NCBI RefSeq assembly: GCF_001548475.1
Contig: NZ_LRUJ01000022.1
Location: 1 to 64,000, forward strand
Origin: Bordetella hinzii LMG 13501
GTDB lineage: Bacteria; Pseudomonadota; Gammaproteobacteria; Burkholderiales; Burkholderiaceae_B
Length of the DNA: 64,000 nt
Direction: 5' to 3'
Part shown: positions 1 through 8,787 of the stretch, in pieces
How positions within the stretch are numbered: position 1 is the stretch's first letter
Layout: every line of letters begins with the position of its first letter
The notes under the pieces: model-generated
Seen by the model: the letters and a program-made list of their open reading frames with translations, nothing else
Told to the model about the DNA's origin: nothing
Database searches by the model: none
Translations under genes and position numbers: made by a program

Positions 1-1062
1 GGTGGTGCCGTCGTAGGTCTTGCCCGAGGCCGTGATCGCGCCGCTGATGGCCAGCTTGGCGATATCGGCCAGCGTCGTCGTGTTCACCGACGTCAGGCTG
101 TAGTTGCCCGCGTCCAGCCCGGCCAGCGCGCCCGAGACATTCACCGTCTTTCCCGTGCCGGCGTTCTTGTCCGCGAAGCTGCCCGAGGTCGACAGCGAGA
201 TGCTGTCGCCCGCCACCGTGCCCGTCAGCGTGCCGCTGGTCGTGGCCGAGGTGGTGCCATCGTAGGTCTTGCCCGCCGCCGTGATCGCGCCCGTGATCGC
301 CAGCTTGGCGATGTCGGCCAGCGTGGTCAGGTTGTAGCCGCTCAGGGAGTAGTTCTGGGCGTCCAGGCCGCCCAGGCTGGCGGACAGATAGACCGTCTTG
401 CCCGTGCCGGCATTCTTGTCCGAGAACAAGCCAGAAGTGTTGAACACCACCTGGTCGCCGCCAAGCACCCCGGTCAGCGTGCCGCTGGTCGTGGCGGACG
501 TCGTGCCGTCATAGGTCTTGCCGCCGGCCGTGACGCTGCCGCTGACGGACCGGGGCGTGATGTCGGCGTAGGCGGTGGCGCTGCCGCTCTCCAGATAATA
601 ATTCTGCGCATCGATGCCGCTGAGCGAGATGCCGCTGATCGTCACCGTCTTGTTGTTGCCGGCGTTCTTGTCCGTGAACATGCCGCCATAGGCATTGACG
701 TCGACCCGGTCACCGGAGACGAGGCCATCCAGGCTCTGCAGAGAGACCGTCGCATCGGCGCTGCCATCGTAGATCTTGTTGAGGGCGTTGTAGTTGGCGC
801 TCACGCCCTTCTTGGCGATGGTCAGCGACAAGTCATCGCCGTAGCTGATGTCGTAGCCCAGCTGATCGGAATACAGGCTGCCATTGACCGTCAGCGTGCC
901 GTTGTTCACCGTATAGACACCGGCATCCTTGGCGCTGGTCTGGTAGGTGATCGAGCCGCCGAGCACCGCGTTGGGGATAGACGCGATATACGACGTGCCG
1001 CCCGACACTTGGCCGTCGTAAGTCTTGCCTGCCAGGCTGACCGTGACCGGTTTGAGAAAGGC
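1..1062 (-). repeat. Tandem ~83-codon YDG-type repeats within the adhesin
   Basis: The TYDG-encoding motif recurs at about 1016, 767, 509, 260 and 11, with spacings of 249, 258, 249 and 249 bases, i.e. 83 or 86 codons. The units nearest the edge are almost identical over long stretches (compare around 11-75 with 260-325), so the array probably continues beyond base 1. Such repeats form a secreted stalk and allow length change by recombination; the latter is inference. Confidence 0.85.
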
Positions 1063-4000
1063 GCGCAGCAGCGGGCCGCTCTGGCCATCGTACAGGCGCC
1101 AGACCGTATCGCTGCCGCCGGCGTTGTCTATGCTCCAGCCCTCGGCCACGAACGTGGAGAGCTGCTTGAGTTCGGCCGCGCTCTTGCCGGTGGCGCCCGT
1201 ATAGACAATGATGAGAGTGGTCGCCGTCAGATCGCTGTTCCAGAAGGAGTGTTCCAGCACCCCCCCGTTCTGCCCGGTCACGCCTCCGGCCAGGATTCCC
1301 GGCAGGGACTGGCTGAAGTCCGCGTTGCCATAGGCATAACGCACAGTGCCACCATTCCAGCCCACGACCCCGCCCAGGAATCCCGAGGGGACAAAGTTGT
1401 TGGACACCGTCCCATCGAAGTACACGTTCTCGACAAGACCCTTATTCCAGCCCACCAGGCCACCCAGGTAATCAAGGCCCTTCACCTGGCTGCCCATGGC
1501 GAAGGAGCCGATGAGGGTGCCGATGCTATAGCCCGCCAGGGCGCCGGTATAGTTTGCGCCCTGGATCTGGGCATTGACCAGGCCGACATCCCTGATCAGG
1601 CCGGTGACATCGACCCAGCCGAACAATCCCGTTCCGGTCTGATAGCGCGTGATGTTCACGTCGCGTATCACATGGCCTTGCCCATCCAGGCTGCCGCTGA
1701 ACAGCCAGGAACTATTGCCGATAGGCTGGAAACCCTCGGCGCCCCACATCCCTTGCGACTGCATGGCGAAGTCGCGCGTCAGGAAATACTCGCCGTCCAG
1801 CTTGTAGGCCATCAGCTGCAGCTGATGATCATTGCCGATGCCAACGCTGTATTCGCTGGCCAGCATGGGCCGCGTCTGGCCTTCGATCATGATCCACTGG
1901 GCCTTGCCCTGGGCGTCCTTGGCCACCCAGACATCCGTGCTGCCCGGGGCCTGCGACCAGTTGCCGAACGCGGTGTAACTGGCGTGCTGGTAGCCGAGAT
2001 TGCTGTTGATGCCGGTGACGCTCGGGTCCAGCGTATAGAAGCCGCCCACGGCATTGGCCAGGCCCGTGGTGGTCACATCCCAATGGGAGTTGGTGAGGGT
2101 GCCGGCCATGCCGTAGCCGACCAGCCCCCCGGCCAGGCTGCCATTGACCTTGCCGGAGGCATAGGCATTGGTCACCGAGCTGCCATCGTGGCTCGTGCCC
2201 ACCAGGCCGCCCACGCCCACGCCGCTGTTATTGCCATTGCCCGAGACATTGCCCAGGGCATAGGCATTGCGTATCGTGCCCAGGTTGACCCCGGCCAGGC
2301 CGCCGATATCGCTATTCCCGCCACTGACATTGCCGGTGGCGTAGACATTGTCCAGCACACCCTGGCTGCCGTTATTGCCCACCAGGCCGCCGATGAAAAA
2401 ACCGCCGCTCTGGCCGGTGACCGTCACCCGCGCATTGGCATTGACGATGGTCCCGGTGTTCGAGCCCACCAGGCCGCCGACATTGGCCGACCCACTTAAC
2501 ACGCCCGTGGCCGAGACATTGCGCAGCATGCCGGCATTCTCGCCCGCCAGCGTGCCGGCATAGCTGCCGCCCACCACCTGGGCATTGTCCAGCGCCAGGT
2601 CGCGCACCGTGCCGGAGCTGGTCACATTGCTGAACAGGCCGTTACTGCCATTGCCCGGCAGGCCGATGGTCAGGTTGCTGATCGTATGGCCCAGGCCGGC
2701 GAAGGTGCCGGACAGCGAATTGATCACCGAGCGGGTATACGAAGTGCCGCCCATGTCGATGTCCTGCGCCAGCGCGTAGCGGCCATTGCCCGCGGCCACC
2801 TTGTTGATGATGTCCGCGACCGAGTGCAGCAAGGTATAGGACTGGCCATTGATGGCCAGCGTGGCATTCGCCCCGCTGAGCGTGATGGCGGTATTGACGT
2901 AGTAGTCGCTGCCCGCGGCGGCGCTGCCGTTCTGCTTGTAGCCGCCATAGTTGAGCGCCAGGCCGGCCGCCTGGCCGGTGGCGGTGATGGGCGCATTGAT
3001 GTTGATATCGCCCTGCGCGCTCAGGGTCAGCCTCGTGTCGGCGCTCCACTTGACCGCCGCATTGACGTTGATGTCGCCCTTGCCGCCGCCGCCGGCCAGC
3101 GTCTGCAGTTCCACGTTGGTGCCCTGCAGAAGGGCCGCCAGCGTATCCGCCCCGATGCCGCCGCTGGCCGCCGCGCCGGCACCGGCGCTCACCGTGAAAT
3201 CGGTCGGGTCGATCAGCCAGTTGCCGGTCTTGCCCGCCGCCGCCTTGGTGCTGATATTGGCCCCGCCGGCAATGGCCACCGTGGCCGCCGAGGTCTCGAT
3301 AAAGCCGCCATTGCCGCCGGCCGGCGCGCTGGCGTCCAGCGTGCCGCCCACGGCGATGCGGTCATTGACCATGTCGCCCAAGAGCATGATCTGCCCCTGC
3401 TCGCCCGTGGCCAGCGTGCGCGCCTGCGTGATGCCGGTATGGTTGATGACCGTGCTGGCCAGTTCTCCGGCCGCCTTGGCCGTCAGGTACACCAGCCCGC
3501 CATCGGCGCGGATGGCCCCGCCCTGCTCGATCAGCGCATCGAGCGCGCCGGCCTCGACTTCCAGCTTGACCGGGCCGCCCAGGTCCAGCTTGACGCGGCT
3601 GCCCGCCCCGATCAGCACATTGCCCCGGTCGGCCACCAAGGTGCCGGTGTTGGTCACCTTGGCGGCGATCAGCGCGATGGAGCCGCCCGGCGCGGCGGTG
3701 ATATTGCCCTGGTTGACGATGGCATTGCTGCCCGCGCCCTCGAAGCGGTAATTGCCCGCCAGGAAGTCCGCGGTGCTGATGTTCAGCGTGCTGGCCACCA
3801 GGCCGCCCACATTGACCTGCGCCGTCGGCGTGAACAGCACCCCATTCGGGTTCACCAGGAAGACCTGGCCATTGGCGTTCAAGGCGCCCTGGATGACCGA
3901 CACATCCGATCCCAGCACCCGGTTCAGCGCCACCGCGTCGCGGCCGGGCTGGTTGAAATTGACCGTCTTGCCCTGCCCGATCGAGAAGCTCTGCCAGTCG

Positions 4001-4266
4001 ATGGCCAGCTTGCCGCTCGATTGGTCGATATTCATGGTGTTGCCGTTCTGGCGGATGCCGCCCGAACCGGCCACCACCTGCCCGCCCGTGGGCAGATCGG
4101 CCGCCAGCGCCGCCGAAGACGCCAGCAGCGCCGCGCTCAATACCGCGGCCGCCGCCGGCCGGCCGCGCTTGCGGCGGCTGTTGGCATGCTCGGCCACGGG
4201 TACGAAAGCTCCCAGGCTGTCGTTCCAGACCAGACGATAGATGTGGTTAAGGGAAGGCATCTTCAT
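1..4266 (-). CDS. Filamentous haemagglutinin-like exoprotein (TpsA), C-terminus outside window
   Basis: Secreted adhesin of the two-partner secretion type; the reading frame stays open to base 1, giving at least 1422 residues. The N-terminus carries an extended signal peptide (NHIYRLVWN near residues 5-13, then RRKRGR and a hydrophobic stretch ending at ALAA near residue 55). The TPS/haemagglutination domain follows (~57-170), with NPNGVLF near residue 139. A middle region (~550-930) holds GLUG-type GGLVG repeats, and the C-terminal part (~1060 onward) holds MBG/YDG-type repeats with TYDG motifs. The start could be 4266 or the in-frame ATG two codons later. No TpsB transporter gene is visible; it may lie beyond the edge or elsewhere. 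The neighbouring sensor kinase and response regulator suggest local control. High confidence on family, none on ligand. Confidence 0.9.
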   Translation of the reverse strand, partial: MKMPSLNHIYRLVWNDSLGAFVPVAEHANSRRKRGRPAAAAVLSAALLASSAALAADLPTGGQVVAGSGGIRQNGNTMNIDQSSGKLAIDWQSFSIGQGKTVNFNQPGRDAVALNRVLGSDVSVIQGALNANGQVFLVNPNGVLFTPTAQVNVGGLVASTLNISTADFLAGNYRFEGAGSNAIVNQGNITAAPGGSIALIAAKVTNTGTLVADRGNVLIGAGSRVKLDLGGPVKLEVEAGALDALIEQGGAIRADGGLVYLTAKAAGELASTVINHTGITQARTLATGEQGQIMLLGDMVNDRIAVGGTLDASAPAGGNGGFIETSAATVAIAGGANISTKAAAGKTGNWLIDPTDFTVSAGAGAAASGGIGADTLAALLQGTNVELQTLAGGGGKGDINVNAAVKWSADTRLTLSAQGDININAPITATGQAAGLALNYGGYKQNGSAAAGSDYYVNTAITLSGANATLAINGQSYTLLHSVADIINKVAAGNGRYALAQDIDMGGTSYTRSVINSLSGTFAGLGHTISNLTIGLPGNGSNGLFSNVTSSGTVRDLALDNAQVVGGSYAGTLAGENAGMLRNVSATGVLSGSANVGGLVGSNTGTIVNANARVTVTGQSGGFFIGGLVGNNGSQGVLDNVYATGNVSGGNSDIGGLAGVNLGTIRNAYALGNVSGNGNNSGVGVGGLVGTSHDGSSVTNAYASGKVNGSLAGGLVGYGMAGTLTNSHWDVTTTGLANAVGGFYTLDPSVTGINSNLGYQHASYTAFGNWSQAPGSTDVWVAKDAQGKAQWIMIEGQTRPMLASEYSVGIGNDHQLQLMAYKLDGEYFLTRDFAMQSQGMWGAEGFQPIGNSSWLFSGSLDGQGHVIRDVNITRYQTGTGLFGWVDVTGLIRDVGLVNAQIQGANYTGALAGYSIGTLIGSFAMGSQVKGLDYLGGLVGWNKGLVENVYFDGTVSNNFVPSGFLGGVVGWNGGTVRYAYGNADFSQSLPGILAGGVTGQNGGVLEHSFWNSDLTATTLIIVYTGATGKSAAELKQLSTFVAEGWSIDNAGGSDTVWRLYDGQSGPLLRAFLKPVTVSLAGKTYDGQVSGGTSYIASIPNAVLGGSITYQTSAKDAGVYTVNNGTLTVNGSLYSDQLGYDISYGDDLSLTIAKKGVSANYNALNKIYDGSADATVSLQSLDGLVSGDRVDVNAYGGMFTDKNAGNNKTVTISGISLSGIDAQNYYLESGSATAYADITPRSVSGSVTAGGKTYDGTTSATTSGTLTGVLGGDQVVFNTSGLFSDKNAGTGKTVYLSASLGGLDAQNYSLSGYNLTTLADIAKLAITGAITAAGKTYDGTTSATTSGTLTGTVAGDSISLSTSGSFADKNAGTGKTVNVSGALAGLDAGNYSLTSVNTTTLADIAKLAISGAITASGKTYDGTT

Positions 4267-4333
4267 GGCAATATCCGGCAGCGTCACAATTTGTAAATTT
4301 AGCGGCTGAAATATACAGATAGTTGCCTGGCTC

Positions 4334-4352
4334 AATCTGAGCAAATCTGAGC
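4334..4352. promoter_or_regulatory. Tandem 10-bp direct repeat upstream of the adhesin
   Basis: The 9-mer AATCTGAGC occurs twice with a 10-base period (4334 and 4344), about 70-85 bases upstream of the adhesin start in an AT-rich region. OmpR/PhoB-family regulators typically bind head-to-tail repeats of about one helical turn, and a regulator of that family is encoded at 6548. The link is inference. Confidence 0.45.
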
Positions 4353-4389
4353 ACTTCGTAATTTTGTGGATATACATCGCACAAAATCA

Positions 4390-4411
4390 GCGATAAACCG
4401 GCGTTTATCGC
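4390..4411. promoter_or_regulatory. Perfect inverted repeat between sensor kinase and adhesin
   Basis: Nine-base arms GCGATAAAC and GTTTATCGC flank a 4-base loop. On the minus strand the hairpin lies 50 bases after the sensor-kinase stop and is followed by TGATTTTG, so it could end the kinase transcript. It could equally be an operator for the adhesin promoter. The T-run is poor, so neither reading is secure. Confidence 0.4.
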
Positions 4412-4460
4412 CCATTCCCTCCTGATCGGCCGGCGTCGGCGCGTTGCAACAAAGCGTCTT

Positions 4461-6479
4461 CTATGCCGCAAGCGCCGCCGGCCCGCCCGGCAAGCTCAGG
4501 CGAAAGCAGATCGGCGCCTCGCCCCCGGCCGAGACCAGCGCCACCGCGCCGCCCAGCCGTTCGGCGATGGAGCGCACCAGGTACAGGCCCAGGCCCGCGC
4601 CCGGGCGGGCCTGGGCGTTTTGCCCGCGGTAATACTTCTGGAACAGCCGGCCCTGGTCGGCCTCGGCGATGGGCTTGCCCGGATGGGCGATATCGATATG
4701 CAGGCCGCCGCCCCCCTCCGCCAGGCGGACCCGGATGACGGCCTCCGCCGGGCAATGGCGGTCGGCATTGGCCAGCAGATTGCGCAGGGCGATGCGCAAC
4801 AGCCCGGCATCGCAGACCCGCGCCGGCGCGCCGCCCTCCAGCAGGACGCGCCCGGGCGCGAACTCGCCGGCCAGTTCGGCCAACAGGGCCCGGGGATCGC
4901 AGAGGCTCAGGCGCAGTTCGGCGCGCGGTTCGCGCATGCGGTCATCGGTCAGGTATTCATCGACCAGCGCCAGCAGGCGCATGGCGGCATCGCGGATATT
5001 GCCGCAGCGCGCCAGGCTTTTTTCCGCCGGCGCGCCCAGGTTGCGCGCCAGCTGCTGGGCCGAGGTGGTGATGATGGCCAGCGGCGTGCGGAACTCGTGC
5101 GACACCATGGCGACGAAGTCGCGCTGCTCGGCGAAGACGCGCCGCTCCATCGCCAGCGACGCCCGCAGCTCGTCTTCCAGCGCCACCCGGCGCTGGATCT
5201 CGCCCTGCATCTCCACCGTGCGCAGCGCCACCTCCTTCTCCAGCCGCTGGCTGTGCTGGCGCGCCAGCTCGGCCGCCAGATTGGCCTGGCTGCGCTCGCG
5301 CGCGCGGCGCCGGCGCTCGTGGCGGCCGATGATGAACAGGCTCAGCAAGAGCATGTGCGCCATGGTCGCCAGCGTGGACACATATTCGGTGTAGGGGTTG
5401 ACCGGCAGCACGCCCAGGTTGCGCAGAAAAGCCAGCAGCACGCCCAGATAGAACACCCCGAACACCAGCAGGAAAAAGCGCGCCGGCCGCCAGCCGCGCC
5501 GCAGCAGATAGAGCGCGCTGCCCGTCAGGCCGACGATGCACAGCAAGGCCAGCATCTGGATGGGCGCCATGCCCTGCCCATAACGGCCCAGCATGACCAG
5601 GGCGGCGCAAACCGCGGCCGCCAGCCAGCTCGCCGCTTGCAGCCAGCGCGCCGCGCGGGTCGTCTCCACCTCCAGCTGCTTCAAGGACATGCGCAGGGCC
5701 ACGGGCAGGCTGACCGCGATGCCCACGCCCAGCCAGCGGTCGCTCCAGTCCACGGGCAGTCCGGTGAGCTGCTGCACCAGGCCCAGCGACAAGACTTCGT
5801 TCATGACGCAATTGCCGATATAGGCCAGGAACAGGCCGCTCATGGGCGCGCGCGTGGCGCGCCAGAACAGCGCGTGCAGGCCGATGAGCAGGAGGTAGAA
5901 GCCGAAATACAGGCCGAACAACAGGCCTTCGCGCCGCGAACGGTTGTCAAAGGCCAGCCGCTCCCAGACTTCGAGCCGGGTCGCCAGCGCGTTCTTGCTC
6001 TGCAACCGCAACATCACGGTATACACGCCGGGCCCCGGGGGCTCGAAAGGGATGACGGGGCTGCGATATTCCACCGGCCAGCGCGAGCGGCTGACGTCCT
6101 CGCCGCTATGGCCCAGCAGCGTCCAGGTCTCGTCGCGTCCCATATAGACACGGACATCGTCGAGCAAGGCATTGCTCAACTGCAGCATCCAGCCGCCCGG
6201 CGCCATCTCGTCGACCTGCAGGCGCAGCCGCAGCCAGATCGTCGCCGGCGTGAATCCCTGCCCCAGGCTGGCGGGCAAGGCGACCCAGCCCGGCGCCTGG
6301 GCCGCGCCCGCGGCGTCGAGCGTGCCCTGCGGGTCGACCAGGCGTTCCATATGGCCCGCGGCATCGGCCATCCGCCCCATGAGCGGCAGGACGCCGGCGC
6401 GCGCGCCGCTGCCCGCCAGCAGGCAAGCCAACAAGACCAGCCACGCCCATCGCGTGCGGTAATATTCCGCTTGATTCAA
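4461..6479 (-). CDS. 7TMR-DISM-type sensor histidine kinase
   Basis: Membrane sensor kinase of 672 residues. A signal/anchor segment (~12-28) is followed by a periplasmic 7TMR-DISM extracellular domain (~30-180), seven membrane segments (~185-390), a coiled linker, the HisKA dimerisation domain with MVSHEFRTPLA (phospho-accepting His near 461), and a HATPase domain with GAGLGLYLV. It is divergent from the response regulator at 6548, 68 bases away, the usual layout for a cognate pair. DISMED2 domains often sense carbohydrates or other small ligands; the ligand here is unknown. The adhesin lies downstream on the same strand, 194 bases beyond the stop. Confidence 0.92.
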   Translation of the reverse strand: MNQAEYYRTRWAWLVLLACLLAGSGARAGVLPLMGRMADAAGHMERLVDPQGTLDAAGAAQAPGWVALPASLGQGFTPATIWLRLRLQVDEMAPGGWMLQLSNALLDDVRVYMGRDETWTLLGHSGEDVSRSRWPVEYRSPVIPFEPPGPGVYTVMLRLQSKNALATRLEVWERLAFDNRSRREGLLFGLYFGFYLLLIGLHALFWRATRAPMSGLFLAYIGNCVMNEVLSLGLVQQLTGLPVDWSDRWLGVGIAVSLPVALRMSLKQLEVETTRAARWLQAASWLAAAVCAALVMLGRYGQGMAPIQMLALLCIVGLTGSALYLLRRGWRPARFFLLVFGVFYLGVLLAFLRNLGVLPVNPYTEYVSTLATMAHMLLLSLFIIGRHERRRRARERSQANLAAELARQHSQRLEKEVALRTVEMQGEIQRRVALEDELRASLAMERRVFAEQRDFVAMVSHEFRTPLAIITTSAQQLARNLGAPAEKSLARCGNIRDAAMRLLALVDEYLTDDRMREPRAELRLSLCDPRALLAELAGEFAPGRVLLEGGAPARVCDAGLLRIALRNLLANADRHCPAEAVIRVRLAEGGGGLHIDIAHPGKPIAEADQGRLFQKYYRGQNAQARPGAGLGLYLVRSIAERLGGAVALVSAGGEAPICFRLSLPGGPAALAA

Positions 6480-6491
6480 ATTCCTTCCCCA

Positions 6492-6510
6492 TGTAACCGG
6501 ACAGATTACA
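6492..6510. promoter_or_regulatory. Inverted repeat in the kinase/regulator intergenic region
   Basis: Arms TGTAA and TTACA separated by 9 bases lie centrally in the 68-bp gap between the divergent kinase and regulator genes. This could be an autoregulatory site for the pair. Short arms make chance occurrence quite possible. Confidence 0.3.
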
Positions 6511-6547
6511 CCAGGCGCAGCCGCCTGCCCCTGAACGCGGAATCCCC

Positions 6548-7246
6548 ATGGCCGAAGTCCTTCTGCTCGAAGACGAGCCCGTGCTGCGCCAGGAACTCTG
6601 CGAGTTCCTGGAAGAACAAGGCTATGCGCCGCTGGGCCTGCCGACGCTGGAGGCTTTCGAACAGGCTTTCGATCCGCAGCGCCACCATCTGGCCGTCATC
6701 GACCTGGGCCTGCCCGACGGCAATGGCCTGGACCTCATCGAACGCTTGCGGCAAGACGGCCGGCAATTGGGCATCGTGGTGTTCTCCGCGCGCCACGCCA
6801 GCGCCGACCGGATACGAGGCCTGGCCACGGGCGCCGATCATTTCCTCGGCAAGGGCTGCGACCTGGACGAGCTGGCCGCCACCCTCGGCGCGCTCAGCCG
6901 CCGGCTGCGCCTGGACCCCGGCCCGCGCGCCGCAACGGCCGGATGCTGGATACTGGAAAGCGGCCCGCGCCGCTTGAAGGTTCCCGGCGCGCCGGCGATC
7001 GCGCTGTCGCAGCAGGACCTGCAGGTGCTGCGCTGCCTGATGAGCCACGCCGGCCAGAACATCAGCCGGCGCCAGATCATCGAGGCGCTGGGCGCCGACT
7101 ATCTCGATTACGACCAGCGCCGGCTGGACACCCAGATGCGCCGCCTGCGCCGCCGCGTGCAAGAAGCCAGCGGCCAGCAACTCCCCGTCAAGACGCTGCG
7201 CAACAGCGGCTATTGCTTCTATCTGCCGGCCGCCGTGCAGCCCTGA
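6548..7246 (+). CDS. OmpR-family two-component response regulator
   Basis: Transcriptional regulator of 232 residues. The receiver domain (~1-118) has acidic residues LEDE near 7-10, the phospho-acceptor Asp52 in VIDLGLPDG, Ser80 and Lys102. A C-terminal winged-helix DNA-binding domain (~140-228) contains SQQDLQVLRCL and RRQIIEALG. It is divergent from the sensor kinase and probably its partner. Likely targets are its own divergent promoter and the adhesin beyond the kinase; this is inference from position. No frameshift or missing key residue was seen. Confidence 0.92.
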   Translation: MAEVLLLEDEPVLRQELCEFLEEQGYAPLGLPTLEAFEQAFDPQRHHLAVIDLGLPDGNGLDLIERLRQDGRQLGIVVFSARHASADRIRGLATGADHFLGKGCDLDELAATLGALSRRLRLDPGPRAATAGCWILESGPRRLKVPGAPAIALSQQDLQVLRCLMSHAGQNISRRQIIEALGADYLDYDQRRLDTQMRRLRRRVQEASGQQLPVKTLRNSGYCFYLPAAVQP

Positions 7247-7278
7247 AGCCGCGATGCGGCGCGGCCCGCCGGCAAGAC

Positions 7279-7295
7279 TGTCCACCCCTTGGACA
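7279..7295. promoter_or_regulatory. 17-bp palindrome upstream of the liv operon
   Basis: Perfect TGTCCA-N5-TGGACA lies in the 289-base gap between the regulator stop (7246) and livK. The rest of the gap holds an AT-rich stretch around 7318-7400 that is probably the livK promoter region; I could not fix -35/-10 boxes. The palindrome has the same geometry as the GGTCCA-N5-TGGACC sites near 37300, so it may be an operator. Confidence 0.35.
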
Positions 7296-7535
7296 CGACG
7301 GAACAGGACGCACAAGAATATTGCGGGTAAACCCTAGGTTTTATGTTTTTTTTGCGAAAAACCGACATCCAGCAGCAACTTTTAGTAGCGTTATCCGATA
7401 TTCCCCCGGAGCAAACGGGTATTCTTCGTGCTCTTGGTCGAAAATCCGCGCTACATCGCGCATCCGACCTCCAGGCCGGGCACGACCCGGCCGGATCCCT
7501 ATTAGCTATTCGAGACAACGAGGGTGGTACTCAAT

Positions 7536-8690
7536 ATGCAATTCAAGCCCCAGAAACTGCTGGTCGCGCTCGCCGCCGCCGGCCTCATCCCGGCCGCCCA
7601 CGCCGCGGACATCAAACTCGGCGTGGCCGAGGCCCTGTCGGGCGGTGCCGCCCAGTACGGCGTGTCGATCCGCAACGGCTTCCAGCTGGCCGCCGATGAA
7701 ATCAACGGCGCCGGCGGCATCAATGGCAACAAGCTGGTGCTGGTGGTCGAAGATGAGCAAGGCAAGAAAGAAGAAGCCATCAACGTCTTCAAGAAACTGA
7801 TCTTCAAGGACAACGTCCTGATGGTCTTCGGCCCGACGCTGTCGAACTCGGCCCAGGCCGCCGACCCCATCGCCCAGGCCGCCAAGACCGTGGTCTTCGG
7901 CACCTCCAACACGGCTGACGGCATCACCTCCATCGGCAACTATGTGTTCCGCAACTCGGTCACCGAAGCCGACGTGCTGCCGGCCACCATCTCCACGGTC
8001 AAGGCCAAGACCGGCCTGAAGAACGTCGCCGTCCTCTACGGCAACGACGACGTCTTCACCAAGAGCGGCTACGACAACTTCAAGAAGGCCCTGGAAGACC
8101 AGAAGATCCCGGTCACCACGACCGAGACCTTCGCCAAGGGCGACGTGGACTTCAAGGCCCAGCTGACCAAGATCAAGGGCACCAACCCCGATGCCATCGT
8201 GCTGTCGGCCTTGCTGGCCGAAGGCGGCCCCATCATGGTGCAGGCGCGCCAGCTGGGCCTGAACGTGCCGGTCATCGGCGGCAACGGCATGAACTCGGTC
8301 AAGATCTTCGATCTGGCCCCGGGCGGCGCCTCCAACAACCTGTGGATCGGCAGCCCCTGGTCGATCGAGAACAAGACGCCGGAAAACAGCAAGTTCATCG
8401 ACGCCTACAAGGCCAAGTTCGGCAACGCCCCGGACCAGTTCTCGGCCCAGTCGTATGACGCCATGTACATCGTCGCCCAGGCCCTGAAGAACACCAAGCT
8501 GACCGGCGACCTGCCCAAGGACCGCGCCGCCCTGCGCGACGCCCTGCCCTCGGTGCAATGGACGGGCGCCACCGGCGCCTTCAAGTTCCGCCAGGCCAAT
8601 GACCGCGCCGGCAAGCCGGCCGGCTACGATGCCGACCAGGCGCCGATCATCAGCGTCACCAGGGACGGCAAGTACGTCATCGAGAAGTAA
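7536..8690 (+). CDS. livK: Branched-chain amino-acid ABC transporter, periplasmic substrate-binding protein
   Basis: Type I periplasmic binding protein of 384 residues, family of LivJ/LivK. A Sec signal peptide ends at AHAA near residue 20, and the mature protein starts with the typical IKLGVAEALSG strand. The ATG at 7536 is preferred because ACGAGGG lies 11 bases upstream; an in-frame GTG at 7524 is possible. It is the first gene of a five-gene liv operon and is separated from livH by a strong hairpin, which fits the high expression needed for a binding protein. Members of this family bind leucine/isoleucine/valine but also other amino acids, amides or aromatic acids, so the true ligand is not proven. 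Confidence 0.9.
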   Translation: MQFKPQKLLVALAAAGLIPAAHAADIKLGVAEALSGGAAQYGVSIRNGFQLAADEINGAGGINGNKLVLVVEDEQGKKEEAINVFKKLIFKDNVLMVFGPTLSNSAQAADPIAQAAKTVVFGTSNTADGITSIGNYVFRNSVTEADVLPATISTVKAKTGLKNVAVLYGNDDVFTKSGYDNFKKALEDQKIPVTTTETFAKGDVDFKAQLTKIKGTNPDAIVLSALLAEGGPIMVQARQLGLNVPVIGGNGMNSVKIFDLAPGGASNNLWIGSPWSIENKTPENSKFIDAYKAKFGNAPDQFSAQSYDAMYIVAQALKNTKLTGDLPKDRAALRDALPSVQWTGATGAFKFRQANDRAGKPAGYDADQAPIISVTRDGKYVIEK

Positions 8691-8732
8691 ACTGCCGCGC
8701 TGTCGGCAGGCCGCCTCTCTATCGGGAAGCAC

Positions 8733-8769
8733 AGCGCCTTGCGGAAGACACAATCCTCCGCAAGGCGCT
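8733..8769 (+). promoter_or_regulatory. Intercistronic stem-loop between livK and livH
   Basis: A perfect 13-bp stem (AGCGCCTTGCGGA pairing with its complement) with an 11-base loop occupies the 97-base livK-livH gap. It is not followed by a T-run, so it is probably not a full terminator. Such hairpins commonly protect the upstream mRNA and lower expression of downstream permease genes; that role is inferred. Confidence 0.7.
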
Positions 8770-8787
8770 TGATTTGGGAAGTCCCTC

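Noticed and set aside
1-1062. Regularly spaced repeats suggesting a CRISPR array
   Set aside because: The units are 249 bases, fully coding and in frame with the adhesin; no short direct repeats with unique spacers.
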